Assembly: GCA_903872065.1 (NCBI GenBank)
Contig: CAIQJJ010000418.1
Coordinates: 1-35,833 of the forward strand
DNA length: 35,833 nucleotides
DNA from: an uncultured Anaerolineales bacterium
GTDB taxonomy: Bacteria; Chloroflexota; Anaerolineae; Anaerolineales; UBA4823
Direction of reading: 5' to 3'
Shown here: positions 23,877-34,600 of the stretch, one piece after another
Layout: each line of letters starts with the position of its first letter
Position numbering within the stretch: position 1 is the first letter of the stretch
Notes under the pieces: generated by a model
What the model saw: only the letters and a program-made list of their open reading frames with translations
The model's database searches: none
Told to the model about the DNA's origin: nothing
Position numbers and translations under genes: made by a program

Positions 23877-23900
23877 GCCAGGCAGCTATAGCCACCTGGC
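23877..23900. other. 24-base near-perfect palindrome between the LuxR gene and the sensory cluster
   Basis: Arms GCCAGG/CCTGGC flank an eight-base palindromic centre GCTATAGC, with two symmetrical dinucleotide mismatches. It lies 8 bases after the LuxR-type gene stop and about 26 bases upstream of the cluster -35 box. No T-tract follows on the minus strand, which argues against a simple intrinsic terminator. Its symmetry would suit binding of a dimeric regulator, such as the LuxR-type protein encoded next to it. Confidence 0.4.
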
Positions 23901-23907
23901 CAGTAGA

Positions 23908-24552
23908 TTATGGTTTCAGCAAGCCCAGCCGCAGCGCTGCCGCCACCGCCTCCGCGCGGCTTTTGACTTGCAGTTTCGCCAGGATGTTGCTGGTATAGAG
24001 TTTCACGGTTGAAAGTTGCAGCCCCAGTTGCGCGGCGATTTGCTTGTTGGTCAGACCCTGCGCCAACAATTGCAGCACATCCCGTTCGCGTTCACTCAGG
24101 GAAACGGTATCAGGCGGAGGCGCGTCTTGCACGTTGACCAGTTTCAAGATGGCATCTGAAGCCTTTGGGTCCAGAATCATGCGCCCTTTGTGCGTTTGCC
24201 GAATCGCGTCGGCCAGGTCATCTACGCTCACATCTTTATACAAAAATCCGCGCGCGCCCGCCTGCAATGCTTCTTTGATTAATTTTTCCTCGCCGAAGGA
24301 AGTGAGCGCGATGCAAACCGCGTCCGGGTGCGCTTGCCGGATGCGGCGGATGGCCTCCGCGCCCGAAACTTCGGGCATGACCATGTCCATCAACGTCACG
24401 TCGGGCTGCGCGCTCTCGAACACTTCCAGCGCGCCCGCCGCATTGGAGGCTTCACCGGCCAACTGCATGTCTTTGAAGCCGGAAATCAGCATGGACAGCC
24501 CTTTGCGGACCATCACGTGGTCATCCACAATCAAAACTTTGATGCGCTTCAT
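23908..24552 (-). CDS. NarL/LuxR-family response regulator
   Basis: A 214-residue two-domain regulator. The N-terminal receiver has the acidic pair in VLIVDDH, phosphorylation site Asp56 (VTLMDMVMPE), the Thr/Ser of IALTSF and the Lys of LYKDVS. The C-terminal LuxR helix-turn-helix (about 150-212) carries LSERERDVLQLLAQGLTNK and LSTVKLYTSNILAKL. It should bind DNA when phosphorylated. The preceding NarX-like kinase ends 2 bases before the ATG at 24552, so the two form a cognate pair; a GTG at 24558 overlapping the kinase stop is an alternative start. It is the only DNA-binding regulator in the window, so it may also control the sensory cluster that begins just downstream. Confidence 0.95.
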   Translation of the reverse strand: MKRIKVLIVDDHVMVRKGLSMLISGFKDMQLAGEASNAAGALEVFESAQPDVTLMDMVMPEVSGAEAIRRIRQAHPDAVCIALTSFGEEKLIKEALQAGARGFLYKDVSVDDLADAIRQTHKGRMILDPKASDAILKLVNVQDAPPPDTVSLSERERDVLQLLAQGLTNKQIAAQLGLQLSTVKLYTSNILAKLQVKSRAEAVAAALRLGLLKP

Positions 24553-24554
24553 AG

Positions 24555-27500
24555 TCACTCGATTCCAATTTTATCCCATCCACACGCGAGCCGCGTCCCG
24601 TGATTGGGTTGGCTGTCAATCTCCAGGCGCGCGCCAATTTCGCCGGCGCGTTCACGCATGATTTTTAAACCCATTTGCGCACCGTTGGATTCACTCGCCT
24701 CCAGGCCGATGCCGTTATCTTGCACAACCAGCTCCACGGACTGAGCCTTGAATGCCAGTTGGACATTGATTTGTGAGCAATTGGCGTGTTTGATGACGTT
24801 GTTCAATGCTTCTTGTGCGATGCGATAAAAAGCAATCTTTACATCAACCGGTAATTCGCCTGAACCTTGCGATTCGAACACAATCTGGGCGTCTACGCGC
24901 GAAGTGGAGGCGTCCACGAGGTGCGAAAGCAGTGTGCGCAGGTCGGTGTTGGCTAAACTTTCGGGGCGCAACTCCAGCAACAGGACGCGCATTTCGCCCA
25001 GCGCGCTTTTCACCAACATCGCCAGGTGATTGATGTTTTCCCAGAGCGCGCGCGTTTTGATGGTTTGGCGTTGACGCAACAACATCTCGGATGTGACGCG
25101 GGCGGAGAACAAGGTCTGGCTGACGGCATCATGCAGATCGCGGGCGATGCGCTGCCGCTCTTCCAGGGCGCTGCGCTGGATGTCCGTGTCGCGCTGGCGG
25201 ATGGCTTCTTCGGCGCGTTTCTTTTCGGTGATATCTTTCCCAAAAACAGAAACCCCGAAAATTTCTCCATCGCGTTTTAGCGGATTAAAACTTAATTCCA
25301 GCACCGTGCCGCCGGCGTAAACGTCGTATTCGGTCGTATATGGCCCTTCCGCCAGCGCCCGTTTATACATCGTATGCCAGAGTTGAATATAGTCCTGCGA
25401 GGGGAAGAGCTCGCCCGGGCGCATACCCGGCTGGATTTCGATATCGCGCCGGACGCTGAAATAATCCCGCAGCCCTTTATTGAACGTGAGCAGCCCGAAG
25501 GCTTCAGGGTCAACCGCCCAGATAAAGTCAGCGGTGCTGTCAATGATCGTGGCTAAAGTGGCTTGTGATTTGCGCAACTCTACTTCCGCACGTTTGCGTT
25601 CAGTGATATCTTGAAAGAAACCGAAGACCCGGCGGTGTTCCAAGTCAACTCTGCCGATGGCATGGACCAAACGGAGATTCCCTTTGGCGGTGTTGATAGC
25701 CAACTCCACGTCAAACGGCTCGCCCAGTTCAATCGCGCGCTGTACTGCCTGTTCAATGACCGTTCTGGACGCGGGTGTATAGAAGTCAATTCCCTTTTCC
25801 ACCGTTGGCTTATAGGAAGGTTCCACTTCATGAATCCGGTGGACTTCTTCCGTCCAGGTTTGCTCCAGAGTATCCATATCAAACTCCCAGCCGCCGACCT
25901 TGCCCAGTTTTTCGGTTTCCGCCAGCAAACTTCGGCTCTTTTTCAATGCTTCTTCCGAGCGTTTGCGTTCGGTGATATCACGGCTGCTGAGAACAAACGC
26001 TTGCGCCTGCGGGTCATCGAGCAGGTTGGTGGCGGTAGTTTCGATCCAAATCCAATCGCTGTGCTTGTGGCGCAGCCGATATTGAACGGTTCGACTTGCG
26101 CCGGGAGTTTTAAGAAGTTCTTCAAAGGCAGTTGCCGTCATAGGGCGATCTTCCGGGTAAACGTAGTCTATGCCGCTGGCGCCAACGACTTCTTCAGGGG
26201 TGTAACCGGTGAGATGTTGATAGGATAGGCTGACATGTTTAACACGGCGTTCCCTGTCCAACATCACGATACCATCGTGACTGTTTTCTACCACCGCGCG
26301 ATAGAGCGCTTCGCTTTTTCGCAAGGCTTCTGTGGCTTTGACTCTTTCGGTCACGTCCTGCACGGTGGAGACAAATATGTTCTGACTCGGAATGGGTATA
26401 CCGACTGTCGTAACGTAGCGAATTTCACCTGACTCCAAATGGATAGGCATGTTTTCCCAGACCATGCGTTTTGGGTCGCCGCTGGCATTTGCCTCTATCA
26501 CGCGGGCGCGCATGGCTTCCCGTTCAACCGGATCGTGATAAATGAGTTCAAAAAAATTATCGAACGAAACCAGCGCCCCGTGCGATATGCCGTATATTTC
26601 TTCAAAGCGACTGCTGGCAAAACGAACTATTCCATCATTGATAGTACGGACGGCAAAGCCAATTGGCGCGTTTTCCATGATGGTTTCGATATAACGGTTG
26701 CGTGCTTGCAGTTCTTCTTCCGCTTGTTTGCTTTCGGTAATATCCTGCAGCGTGCCATCGAAGAATGCAATCTGCCTGTTTTGGTCGTAGGTCACGCGCA
26801 CGTTATTCCGCACCCAGATACTGGAGCCATCGGGTCTGCGGAATTGCGTATCAAAGTCGCGCAAGCTTCCCGTTGCCTTGAGTTGGTCTACAAGTTTGGC
26901 GCGCGCTTCGCGGTCAAGCCATAGGTCATTGGGGTTGGCTTCCAGTGCGGAGGCATGGTCGGCATAGCCCAGCATTTTAAATGCGTATTCATTGGCGTCA
27001 ATCAATTTGCCCGCTGGCGTGGAACGATAAATGCCAACCGGCACATTCTCAAACAGGGAGCGGTAACGTTCTTCGCTGGCTTGCAGGGCTTCCTGCGCCT
27101 GTTTGCGCTCGGTGATGTCCAACAGGTGACCGATAATTGCCGGGCGGCCATCCAGATCAATCCGCGTTCCCATCGCCTCCGCGTGGATGATCTCGCCGTT
27201 TTTGCGTTTTCCGCGAAATTCATACTGCACGCTCTTAACATCACCATCCAATCGGCGGCGGATATTTTCAGACATCAGGGCATGATCGTCGGGGTGAGCA
27301 ATCACCAACGGGCTGCAGCCCAGCAACTCGCCCGGATCGTAACCGAATATTTTTTCCAACGTTGGGTTCACGTACGTCGCCACGCCATCCTGAATGATGT
27401 AGACGCCGACCAGCGAATCTTCGCTAAGCGCGCGGAAACGGGCTTCGCTCTCGCGCCGCCGGTCTTCTGCTTCCCGGCGTTCAGTAATATCGTGGCTGTT

Positions 27501-28409
27501 CAGCACAATGGCTTCGATATCCAGGTTTGCCAATAAATTTCTCCCGAGGGTTTCAATCCATTTCCAGGAACCATCCTTGTGCTGGACGCGGTATTCCAAA
27601 GTGACGACCGTTACGGGGTGGCGCAGCATCTCCGCCCATAGATTCTGCACCGCATCCAAGTCGCCTGGATGCACCGTATCAAAGCCGCTCTTCCCAATGC
27701 GCTCTTGATCGGTGAACCCGTTGATCTTTTGGTAGGATGGACTGCGATACAAAACCCTGCCGGTCGCATCCATCAATACAATACCATCATTGCTGTTTTC
27801 CACCACTGCGCGGAATTTGGCTTCGCTGCGGCGCAGGTCATCCTCTGTCTGCTTGCGCGCGGTGATGTCACGGCTGGCAAGGATCACTGCCTGAATGTCG
27901 GGGTTGCCCAAAAAATTCTGTCCCAGGGATTCAACCCAACGCCACGCGCCATCTTTATGTTTGAGGCGATACTCGACGCGATGGCTGGTATCTGGGTGCT
28001 GCAAACCGTATTCCCAAAGTTGGCGCACCCGCTCAACGTCTTCAGGGTGGATGTCCGCGAATCCATTGTGACCGAGTTGCTCTTCGGCGGCATACCCGTC
28101 AAGGTTGCTGTAAGACGAGCTGCGATACAGAAAAACGCCCTCGGCTGTGGTGAACGCGATCCCGTCATGGCCATTCTCCACCACCGCGCGGAACTTGGCT
28201 TCGCTGCGGCGCAGGTCATTCTCCGCCTGTTTGCGCGCGGCAACGTCGCGGCTGTTTTCGACCAGCGCCCAGAATTTCGCTTCGCTACGGCGTAAATCTT
28301 CTTTGGTCTGCCGCCACTCAACCTCGGCAGCCTCCAAATCGCTCACGCGGCGGCGGAGTTGCTCAATTTCGGTCAGCAATTCCTTTTTTGTCTTGCGTTG
28401 ATTATTCAT
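24555..28409 (-). CDS. Soluble multi-PAS histidine kinase, NarX-like (HisKA_3)
   Basis: A 1284-residue kinase without membrane helices. A coiled coil (about 8-45) is followed by a remnant PAS linker (about 55-80). Eight PAS domains of about 125 residues each then run to about 1070, most beginning SEA(K/R)F-like and ending in the RDITERK-type linker. The catalytic part is of the HisKA_3 type: ERQRIARDLHDAVSQTL (His1093), then ALNNVIKHA, VQDNGIGL and GLKIMRERA. This kinase class pairs with LuxR-type regulators, and the next gene is one. No haem, flavin or ligand residue can be assigned with confidence. The start ATG 28409 is chosen because the coiled coil follows directly; in-frame starts at 28421 and 28448 exist. 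Near the N-terminus one PAS domain appears to have been deleted in frame. Confidence 0.93.
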   Translation of the reverse strand: MNNQRKTKKELLTEIEQLRRRVSDLEAAEVEWRQTKEDLRRSEAKFWALVENSRDVAARKQAENDLRRSEAKFRAVVENGHDGIAFTTAEGVFLYRSSSYSNLDGYAAEEQLGHNGFADIHPEDVERVRQLWEYGLQHPDTSHRVEYRLKHKDGAWRWVESLGQNFLGNPDIQAVILASRDITARKQTEDDLRRSEAKFRAVVENSNDGIVLMDATGRVLYRSPSYQKINGFTDQERIGKSGFDTVHPGDLDAVQNLWAEMLRHPVTVVTLEYRVQHKDGSWKWIETLGRNLLANLDIEAIVLNSHDITERREAEDRRRESEARFRALSEDSLVGVYIIQDGVATYVNPTLEKIFGYDPGELLGCSPLVIAHPDDHALMSENIRRRLDGDVKSVQYEFRGKRKNGEIIHAEAMGTRIDLDGRPAIIGHLLDITERKQAQEALQASEERYRSLFENVPVGIYRSTPAGKLIDANEYAFKMLGYADHASALEANPNDLWLDREARAKLVDQLKATGSLRDFDTQFRRPDGSSIWVRNNVRVTYDQNRQIAFFDGTLQDITESKQAEEELQARNRYIETIMENAPIGFAVRTINDGIVRFASSRFEEIYGISHGALVSFDNFFELIYHDPVEREAMRARVIEANASGDPKRMVWENMPIHLESGEIRYVTTVGIPIPSQNIFVSTVQDVTERVKATEALRKSEALYRAVVENSHDGIVMLDRERRVKHVSLSYQHLTGYTPEEVVGASGIDYVYPEDRPMTATAFEELLKTPGASRTVQYRLRHKHSDWIWIETTATNLLDDPQAQAFVLSSRDITERKRSEEALKKSRSLLAETEKLGKVGGWEFDMDTLEQTWTEEVHRIHEVEPSYKPTVEKGIDFYTPASRTVIEQAVQRAIELGEPFDVELAINTAKGNLRLVHAIGRVDLEHRRVFGFFQDITERKRAEVELRKSQATLATIIDSTADFIWAVDPEAFGLLTFNKGLRDYFSVRRDIEIQPGMRPGELFPSQDYIQLWHTMYKRALAEGPYTTEYDVYAGGTVLELSFNPLKRDGEIFGVSVFGKDITEKKRAEEAIRQRDTDIQRSALEERQRIARDLHDAVSQTLFSARVTSEMLLRQRQTIKTRALWENINHLAMLVKSALGEMRVLLLELRPESLANTDLRTLLSHLVDASTSRVDAQIVFESQGSGELPVDVKIAFYRIAQEALNNVIKHANCSQINVQLAFKAQSVELVVQDNGIGLEASESNGAQMGLKIMRERAGEIGARLEIDSQPNHGTRLACGWDKIGIE

Positions 28410-28464
28410 AACGCTTCTCATTACGCAACTGACAGATCGCAGGAGCACTTCTAGATCAGTAGAT

Positions 28465-28529
28465 AAAAATTGTGTTTCATGACATACTATCTATAGAACT
28501 AACCAGGTTCAAGGAGTATGTCATGAAAC
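28465..28529 (-). terminator. Probable intrinsic terminator of the giant surface-protein gene
   Basis: A perfect 15-base inverted repeat (28474-28488 and 28515-28529) with a 26-base loop lies about 100 bases after the giant gene's stop. On the minus strand the hairpin is followed, 4 bases later, by five consecutive T (28465-28469). The arms are AT-rich (GTTTCATGACATACT) and the loop is long, so termination may be modest. The same region holds candidate promoters for both directions. Confidence 0.5.
28470..28497 (+). promoter_or_regulatory. Candidate promoter for the 31-codon plus-strand frame
   Basis: TTGTGT (28470-28475) and TATAGA (28492-28497), spaced 16 bases, overlap the left arm of the inverted repeat. 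Transcription would start near 28504. On the opposite strand, TTGAAC (28507-28512) and TAGTAT (28484-28489), spaced 17 bases, could serve the multi-PAS kinase gene. Both matches are moderate, and AT-rich DNA gives such matches by chance. Confidence 0.3.
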
Positions 28530-28618
28530 GTAGCACATTATCATCCAATTCAGCTTGCTTGAAAAGTGATATCTCTGGGATCATGCTGAACAACAATTCA
28601 CTTGGGCGCATGATGTAG
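28523..28618 (+). CDS. Small open reading frame (31 codons) with strong ribosome site
   Basis: ATG at 28523 is preceded by AAGGAG (28511-28516) at a 6-base spacing, the best ribosome site on the plus strand of this region. The product begins MKRSTLSSNSACLKSDIS and ends NSLGRMM; it is polar, with no helix of membrane length, signal peptide or known motif. It lies between two divergent-to-tail minus-strand genes and overlaps the right arm of the inverted repeat. It may be a real small protein, the surviving start of a lost mobile-element gene, or chance. No similarity was recognised. Confidence 0.3.
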   Translation: MKRSTLSSNSACLKSDISGIMLNNNSLGRMM

Positions 28619-28628
28619 TGACCAGCTA

Positions 28629-31600
28629 CTAGCGCGATCCACTCACGATCGCCGGCAGGTAGAGTTGGTAGCCTGGCGAGAGCGCCGCTTGCCAGACGCG
28701 GTCATTGTTCCAGGTGGCGCGCGTGGCCATCCAATGCCCATCTACCTGGAAGCGCACTTCGCTGCCGATCACGCCGCAGGCGGGGTTCTCGGCGCTGGCC
28801 GCCCAGACGTGCAGGGTGTACACGACCCCACCCAGGCGTACCCCACCCAGGCGTACCCCACCCCACCCTACCCTCCCCAACGGAAGATCACCGTTGGGGA
28901 GGGAGACATCACCCAGACGCGCCTCAACAGAAGACCACTGTTGGAGAGGGAGCAGCCTGGCGCTGCCCTCCCCGCACAAAGCAAAATCCTGCCCGTTGAC
29001 CACCCAGGCCGTCACTGTGGCCCCTTCGGTGGGCGTGAAGTCCTCTCCCGGCAGCAGCGCGCCGTAGAAAGTGGCCGGCGGAGGCGGCAAGATCAGTGCG
29101 GCAGATTCGCCGCCGGAGAGGTCAGCACCATAGGTGAAGTTGGCGGCGTTCGCAGCGCCTGTCCCCAGGTACAGCGTCACCGGCTGCGTGACCGTGATCC
29201 AGTAGCCGCGCCCAAATTCCAACGTTTGTAAGTTGTTGGCCCAGGTTGGTACGCCCGGCGCGTACATCTTCCAGGGCTGCGCCGGTGAATTTTCGGGCTG
29301 GTAGCTGTAAACAATCTGGTAAAGTCCATCAAGCGAACGCAGCGCCTCCATCACCGGCTGGCTTTGCTTCAGCGAATAGGCAAACAGATTCCACCCGCTG
29401 GAGCGCAGGGCGACCTCCATGCTGCTCATCAGCGCATACCAGCCCTGCCCCAGGCACGCCGCCGAGGCCATATTGTTGTAAACGTCCAGCGTCGTCGGCT
29501 GAACCTGCCAGTCGCCGCCCGCCAGAGAACGGTAATAGATGTGCAGTTGGTCTTCGGCCCCCGAGGGGACATCCGCCGGGTTATAGCTGAAACTGATCGC
29601 CGCCTGCGAAAGGTCTGGCGCATTGAGCGAGGCGGTCAGGCGGTAGGCGCGCCCGACCGGCGTCGCCCAGGCCAGCGGGTTGGGGACAGACGAGGCTGCC
29701 TGCAGCACGTAAAACTGATCGGCGCTCAAAGCAGTGTCGTCGGTAAACAGGATCACCTGCCCATCGGCGGACATGATCGGGGCCGACGAGCCGCGGATGC
29801 GGCTGCTGCTGCCGCGGATGCGCGACGAGGAACCGCGAATGCGCGACGGATTGCCGCCGACCGCAAAATCCACCATCATCTGCTGATTGGGGCTGCTGGT
29901 ATCCTGCAGGCGCAGGTAGCCTTCCATCACCGGCCCCAACAAGTAAAATGTCCCCACCCCGCTCGCGAGCGAGATCGTGCTGGTCAGCGGTTGGTTAAAG
30001 GGATACAGGCTGGCCTGCAGATGATCCAACGCCACGCCGCTGACCTCCACCTGGAGTGTGGTTGAGTTGACCGGCGTAATCAGCACTTCGGGCGTCCAAC
30101 CACCCAGTGGGTGCAGGGTAAGCTGTTCATCGTCCAGGATGACGCTCTCGCAGCCGGCCCACTGCCCAACCAGGTCATAGACGCAAAGCTCGTCGGCGGG
30201 CCGCGCCCCGCGCGCCAACACATGATCCTGCGTGACGCTGCCCAGGTCTATCGCCCAGCCCTGCTGAAAGAGAAACGCCCGCGCCGACGAATCGGGGACG
30301 AGGCGCTGTTGCGACTCATCGAGGAGATAAAACGTGGGATCGGCGATCGGCGAGACGTCCTCCGGCGGCGCGAGCCACTCGATCTGCGTCAGCGCCAGCG
30401 GAAACTGCGCCGGGCCAGGATTGCCGCCGCCCGGCCGTAGGGCGTCGTAGAAAAGCTGGATCGTCTCCCAGTCGGAGCGCCCGGTCACCTGGTTGGAGAG
30501 CGTCGTGGCGCACTCATTCAACCAGGCGGCGGCAAAATGAAATTCGCTGTACGCCGGGTCGCCGCGATAGGGGTCGGTCATTGCGCCAGGGCAGCTATCC
30601 ACCGGGATCAGTTCGCCGCCCGTGGTTAAGCCCAGGTAATTGTCGTTGAGATAAAAGGCGTAATGCCCCAGTTCGTGCGCCAACGCCCGCGGCCAGTCCT
30701 CGCCCAGGTTGGCCCCGGCGCTGCCGTAGCGATTCCACACCGCGCCGATATGCACCTGCCCCGGCGCATACGCAATCTTCGCCCACTGCGTATCGCTGAT
30801 CACACTGGAGACAATCCCGCCCTGCAAGGCCATCGGGCGCAGTTCATTGTTGGCATAGACGCGGATATGGGCCTCGTCCCAGCCTTCACGGTTTTGGAAG
30901 ATGCGCAGGCTGCCCAACGCCGCCTGCCCATTGCTCCAGTCATAAAGCAGTTCAGCGGCGCGCTGCAGGTCGGATTGAAGCTGCTGCAGATAGAGCGAAT
31001 CGTAGCGCGCGTCCCACTGCAGCGAGACATCCAGGTTGAACAGCAGCAGCGGGTTGGCGCTGGAGACGGTCAAGGTCTGCACACCACCCGAGGCGATGGT
31101 AAACATCGCCAGGCCGCTTTCGGTGGGCGCAGCGGAGGTCGAGTACAGGGTAAAAGCGCCCCGGTCGGGATCGGCGGCCGTCTCCGGCCACAGGGCGACC
31201 AGTTGATCGCCCAGGGCCAGTTCGCCGCGTCCGAGCAAATAGCCCAGGGAATCGGTGCGGAAAGGCGCCACCCCTGAGGCGCTGTCTCCCGCGGGCGCAA
31301 TTGCCTTCGCCTGACCAGTCTGCCCGGCCGCCAGGCGGTAGACCATCGCGTTCGAGACCGGCGCGCCGACCTTCATGACCCGCACCTGCGTCCCGCGCCC
31401 GCGAAAGGGGAAGGTCGCCGCCGAAGCATAGGGCTGCTGGAAGACCGGCGCGCCGTTCGGCGCGCTGGAGGGATCAGGATAAGCCTGCAAGCGCAAGACA
31501 ATATCATCCGACTGCCCGAAAAAGCCGCTGGCGAAGGTATCCCAATAGTAAACATAGGGCAGCGAGGCGCTGACCCAGGCGGGGCCGGCGCTTAACGTAC

Positions 31601-34600
31601 CGTGGTGGCGTCCAGGCGTCAGATCGTAAAGTGTCGCGCCGCGGCCCTCGTTGAAACGCCAGTAAGCAGCCAGGCCCGGCGTGGCATTCGGCAGAATCTT
31701 TCGCCGCGTGGCGCGAATTTGCGCCGCGCTGCGGGCGTAATCCCACAAGCGCACTTCATCAATCTGCCCGGCGAACAGGCGGTCGGGAAAGAGCGGCGAG
31801 CGCCCGATGTTCAGGTCTAACGTTGAAGCCTGCGGGGAGGCGGCGCAGGAGGTCACGCCGACCAACAGGCCGTTGATGAAAATCTGGGCGCGGCTGCCAT
31901 CGAACTCCCCCGCCACGTGATACCACTGGCCGCTCGCCATCAGCGGAAGCGAGGCGACGCCGCCCCAAGTCCCGCCGCAGTCTAAGGTCAGCGAGAGCCG
32001 TCCATTGTCGCCGGCGCTCAGCGCATAGCCCTGGCTGTAACCGGGCCAGTTGTCCTTGCCGACAATGACACCCTCCCAGGCATTGGTCGCCCAGTGATCG
32101 GCATTGATCCAGGCCTCGACAGTGAAGTTGGCCGGGTTCAGGGCCGGCGCATCCGGCACAGCCACATAGTCATCCTGGCCGTCGAACTGCAAAGCGCTGC
32201 CCAACGTAAAGCGCGGGGCAGGGGAGGAACACAGTCCGCCGGATGGCCCGCTCGCCGGCGCGGGGGCGCTGCCCGCCCATTGAGGTTGGCGGTCGCCGCC
32301 GGCCAGCAGCCCCTGCCCACCGGTAACGCTGCGGTCGTTGAGTTGGTTTCCCCAGTTCTCATCAAAGTTCCAGTCGCCCACCACGTCGTTGTGGCGCGGG
32401 GGGAGGCTCTGCGCCCGGTTGGCGCGGATCTCGTCCGCCGAAAGCGCCCGCGACCACAAGCGCACCTGGTCAATCTGCCCGGCGGCGAAGAAATCCATCC
32501 AGGAGGCCGCGCCGACCATCAGCGGTTCATCGTTCGCACTGAGCAGGTCTGGGCCGGTCGCCAGCGAGTACACCACCTCCCCGTTCACGTAGCCCACGAT
32601 TTGATCGCCGGTCGTCCAGGTGACGGCCAGGTGCGTCCATTCCCCGGCCAGGATCTTGCCAGCCTGGAAGGTGTAGGAATTGCCGGCGGCGTCGAAAAAT
32701 TCAGGATAGATCTGCCCATCCGCGACGCCCAGGATAAAGCCGGTTCCGCCCACAGACTTGCTGAGAATCTTTTGATCGCGCATTGGGTCCACCAGTTTGA
32801 CCCAGGCCTCGACCGTCAGTTCCTTGCTCGCCCCCAGCGCATCCCCCGGCAGCAAGGCGTAATCATTGACGCCATCGAACAACAGGGAACTGCTCTGGGA
32901 GGAGGCGCTCTGGCAGGCGCACAGCCGGTTTTGCGCCAGGGCGGCCACTTCTACGGCGGAGAGGGCGCGATTGTAAATGCGCACCTCGTCCATCAAGCCC
33001 TGGTAGCCCTCGCCGGCAGCATCGCCCAGGGAGACGCCATTGCCCGTCGCCATCAAAGCCGGGGAGGGCGCAGTGACCAGTTGGGAAGCGATCTCCACCC
33101 CGTTGTAATACAGGCGCATGGTGCGGCTGGCGCTGTCATAGCTGCCGGCGAGATGCTGGTAGACGCCAACTTGCAAATAGCCAGGCATGCGGATTTGCCA
33201 GAAAGCCCCGTCAATCTTGAGGTAGAAATGATAATCGCTGTTTTCAACGCGCAAAACGGCCTTTTCATTGCCCAGGGTGACAAAGCGCTCAATGCCGTAA
33301 GGCGACGGTAAAACATCCGGGCGGATCCATAAGGCGATGGTCAGGTCTTGCAGGGCGTCAAGCTGGCTGACGCTCACATTCCTGGGCATATTGTTGTTCA
33401 GGTTGAGCGCGTAGAGGCTTTGCGTCACCGGGGTGGTGGGTATATACCCAGAACCATCCAAATCGAGATTGTAACCATTGCCCGAGGCATCCAACGCGAC
33501 TGCGCCGCCGCCTTCTTCAAAGCCCCACGCCGCGACCAATCCGTCAGCGCTGGCGCAGGCAGTGTCCTGCCCCGCCTCTGCGTCGGCGGCCGCCTCCCAG
33601 CTTCCGCCGCCGTCGAGCGAATACCAGGCGCGCACTGCGCCAACCGCGTCGCCTTCGGGGTCGGCCAGCGTATAGGAGATAGGCAGTATAGCCTGGCTGA
33701 GAATCTTGGGGGTGGAGTAGAAATCAGCGTCGGGAGCGCCGCCGGGGCGCGTCACAGAGACGGAGGGCAGGTTATTGGGCAGCCCCGCCTGGCTGAAGCG
33801 CGTGTTGAGATAGACAAAACTCGGCTGCCTGTTATTTCCCTGCACAATGTCCAGCATGCCGTCGCGATTCATGTCCCCTACTGCCACACTGTAGGTGCGA
33901 TAGTCCCCGCCAAGTGATACACCGGCGTCAAAATTGCCCTGCCCATCATTCAGGTATACCTTGCTCTGGCGGCCAGCATTGCCCTGCACAACATCCAGCG
34001 CCCCATCGCCGTTGACATCCCCCAGCGCCATGCTGAGGCTGCTGAACTCGCCAAACGGCGTCCCCGCCGCGAAACCGCCCCGCCCATCGTTCCAATACAC
34101 GATACTTTGCTGATAATAGTTGCCCTGCACAATATCCAGCGCCCCGTCGCCGTTCAGATCCCCCAGGGCAAGGCTGTAGGTGCTGGCGGCTTCGCCAAAG
34201 GGCGCGCCGGCGCTCCATCCACCCTGGCCGTCGTTAAGATAGACCAGACTCTGCTGCTGATAGTTGCCCTGGACGATATCCAGCGTCCCATTGCCATCCA
34301 CATCTCCTAAGACAATACTGTTCGTGGCGCGCACCGTATCAGTCAAGACTGCTCCGGCGCTGAAGCCGCCCTGCTTATCGTTTAAATACAGCATGCTTTG
34401 CCCATCGTTGCCCTGCACAATATCCAGCGCCCCGTCGCCATTCACATCTCCGGCAACGATGCTCCAAGTCACCCACGCCTCGCCAAACAGGGTGCTGCTG
34501 GCAAACCCACCCTGGCCGTCATTCCAATACACCACACTCTGCTGAGATTCATTCCCCTGCAGGATATCCAGATCCCCATCGCCATCCAGGTCTGCGACAG

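Noticed and set aside
28434-28640. Insertion sequence bounded by GATCGC/GCGATC ends
   Set aside because: Only six bases match at the ends and no transposase-like protein lies between; too weak to call.
32094-33311. 405-codon plus-strand frame
   Set aside because: Antisense of the LamG region of the giant protein; no domain or ribosome site.
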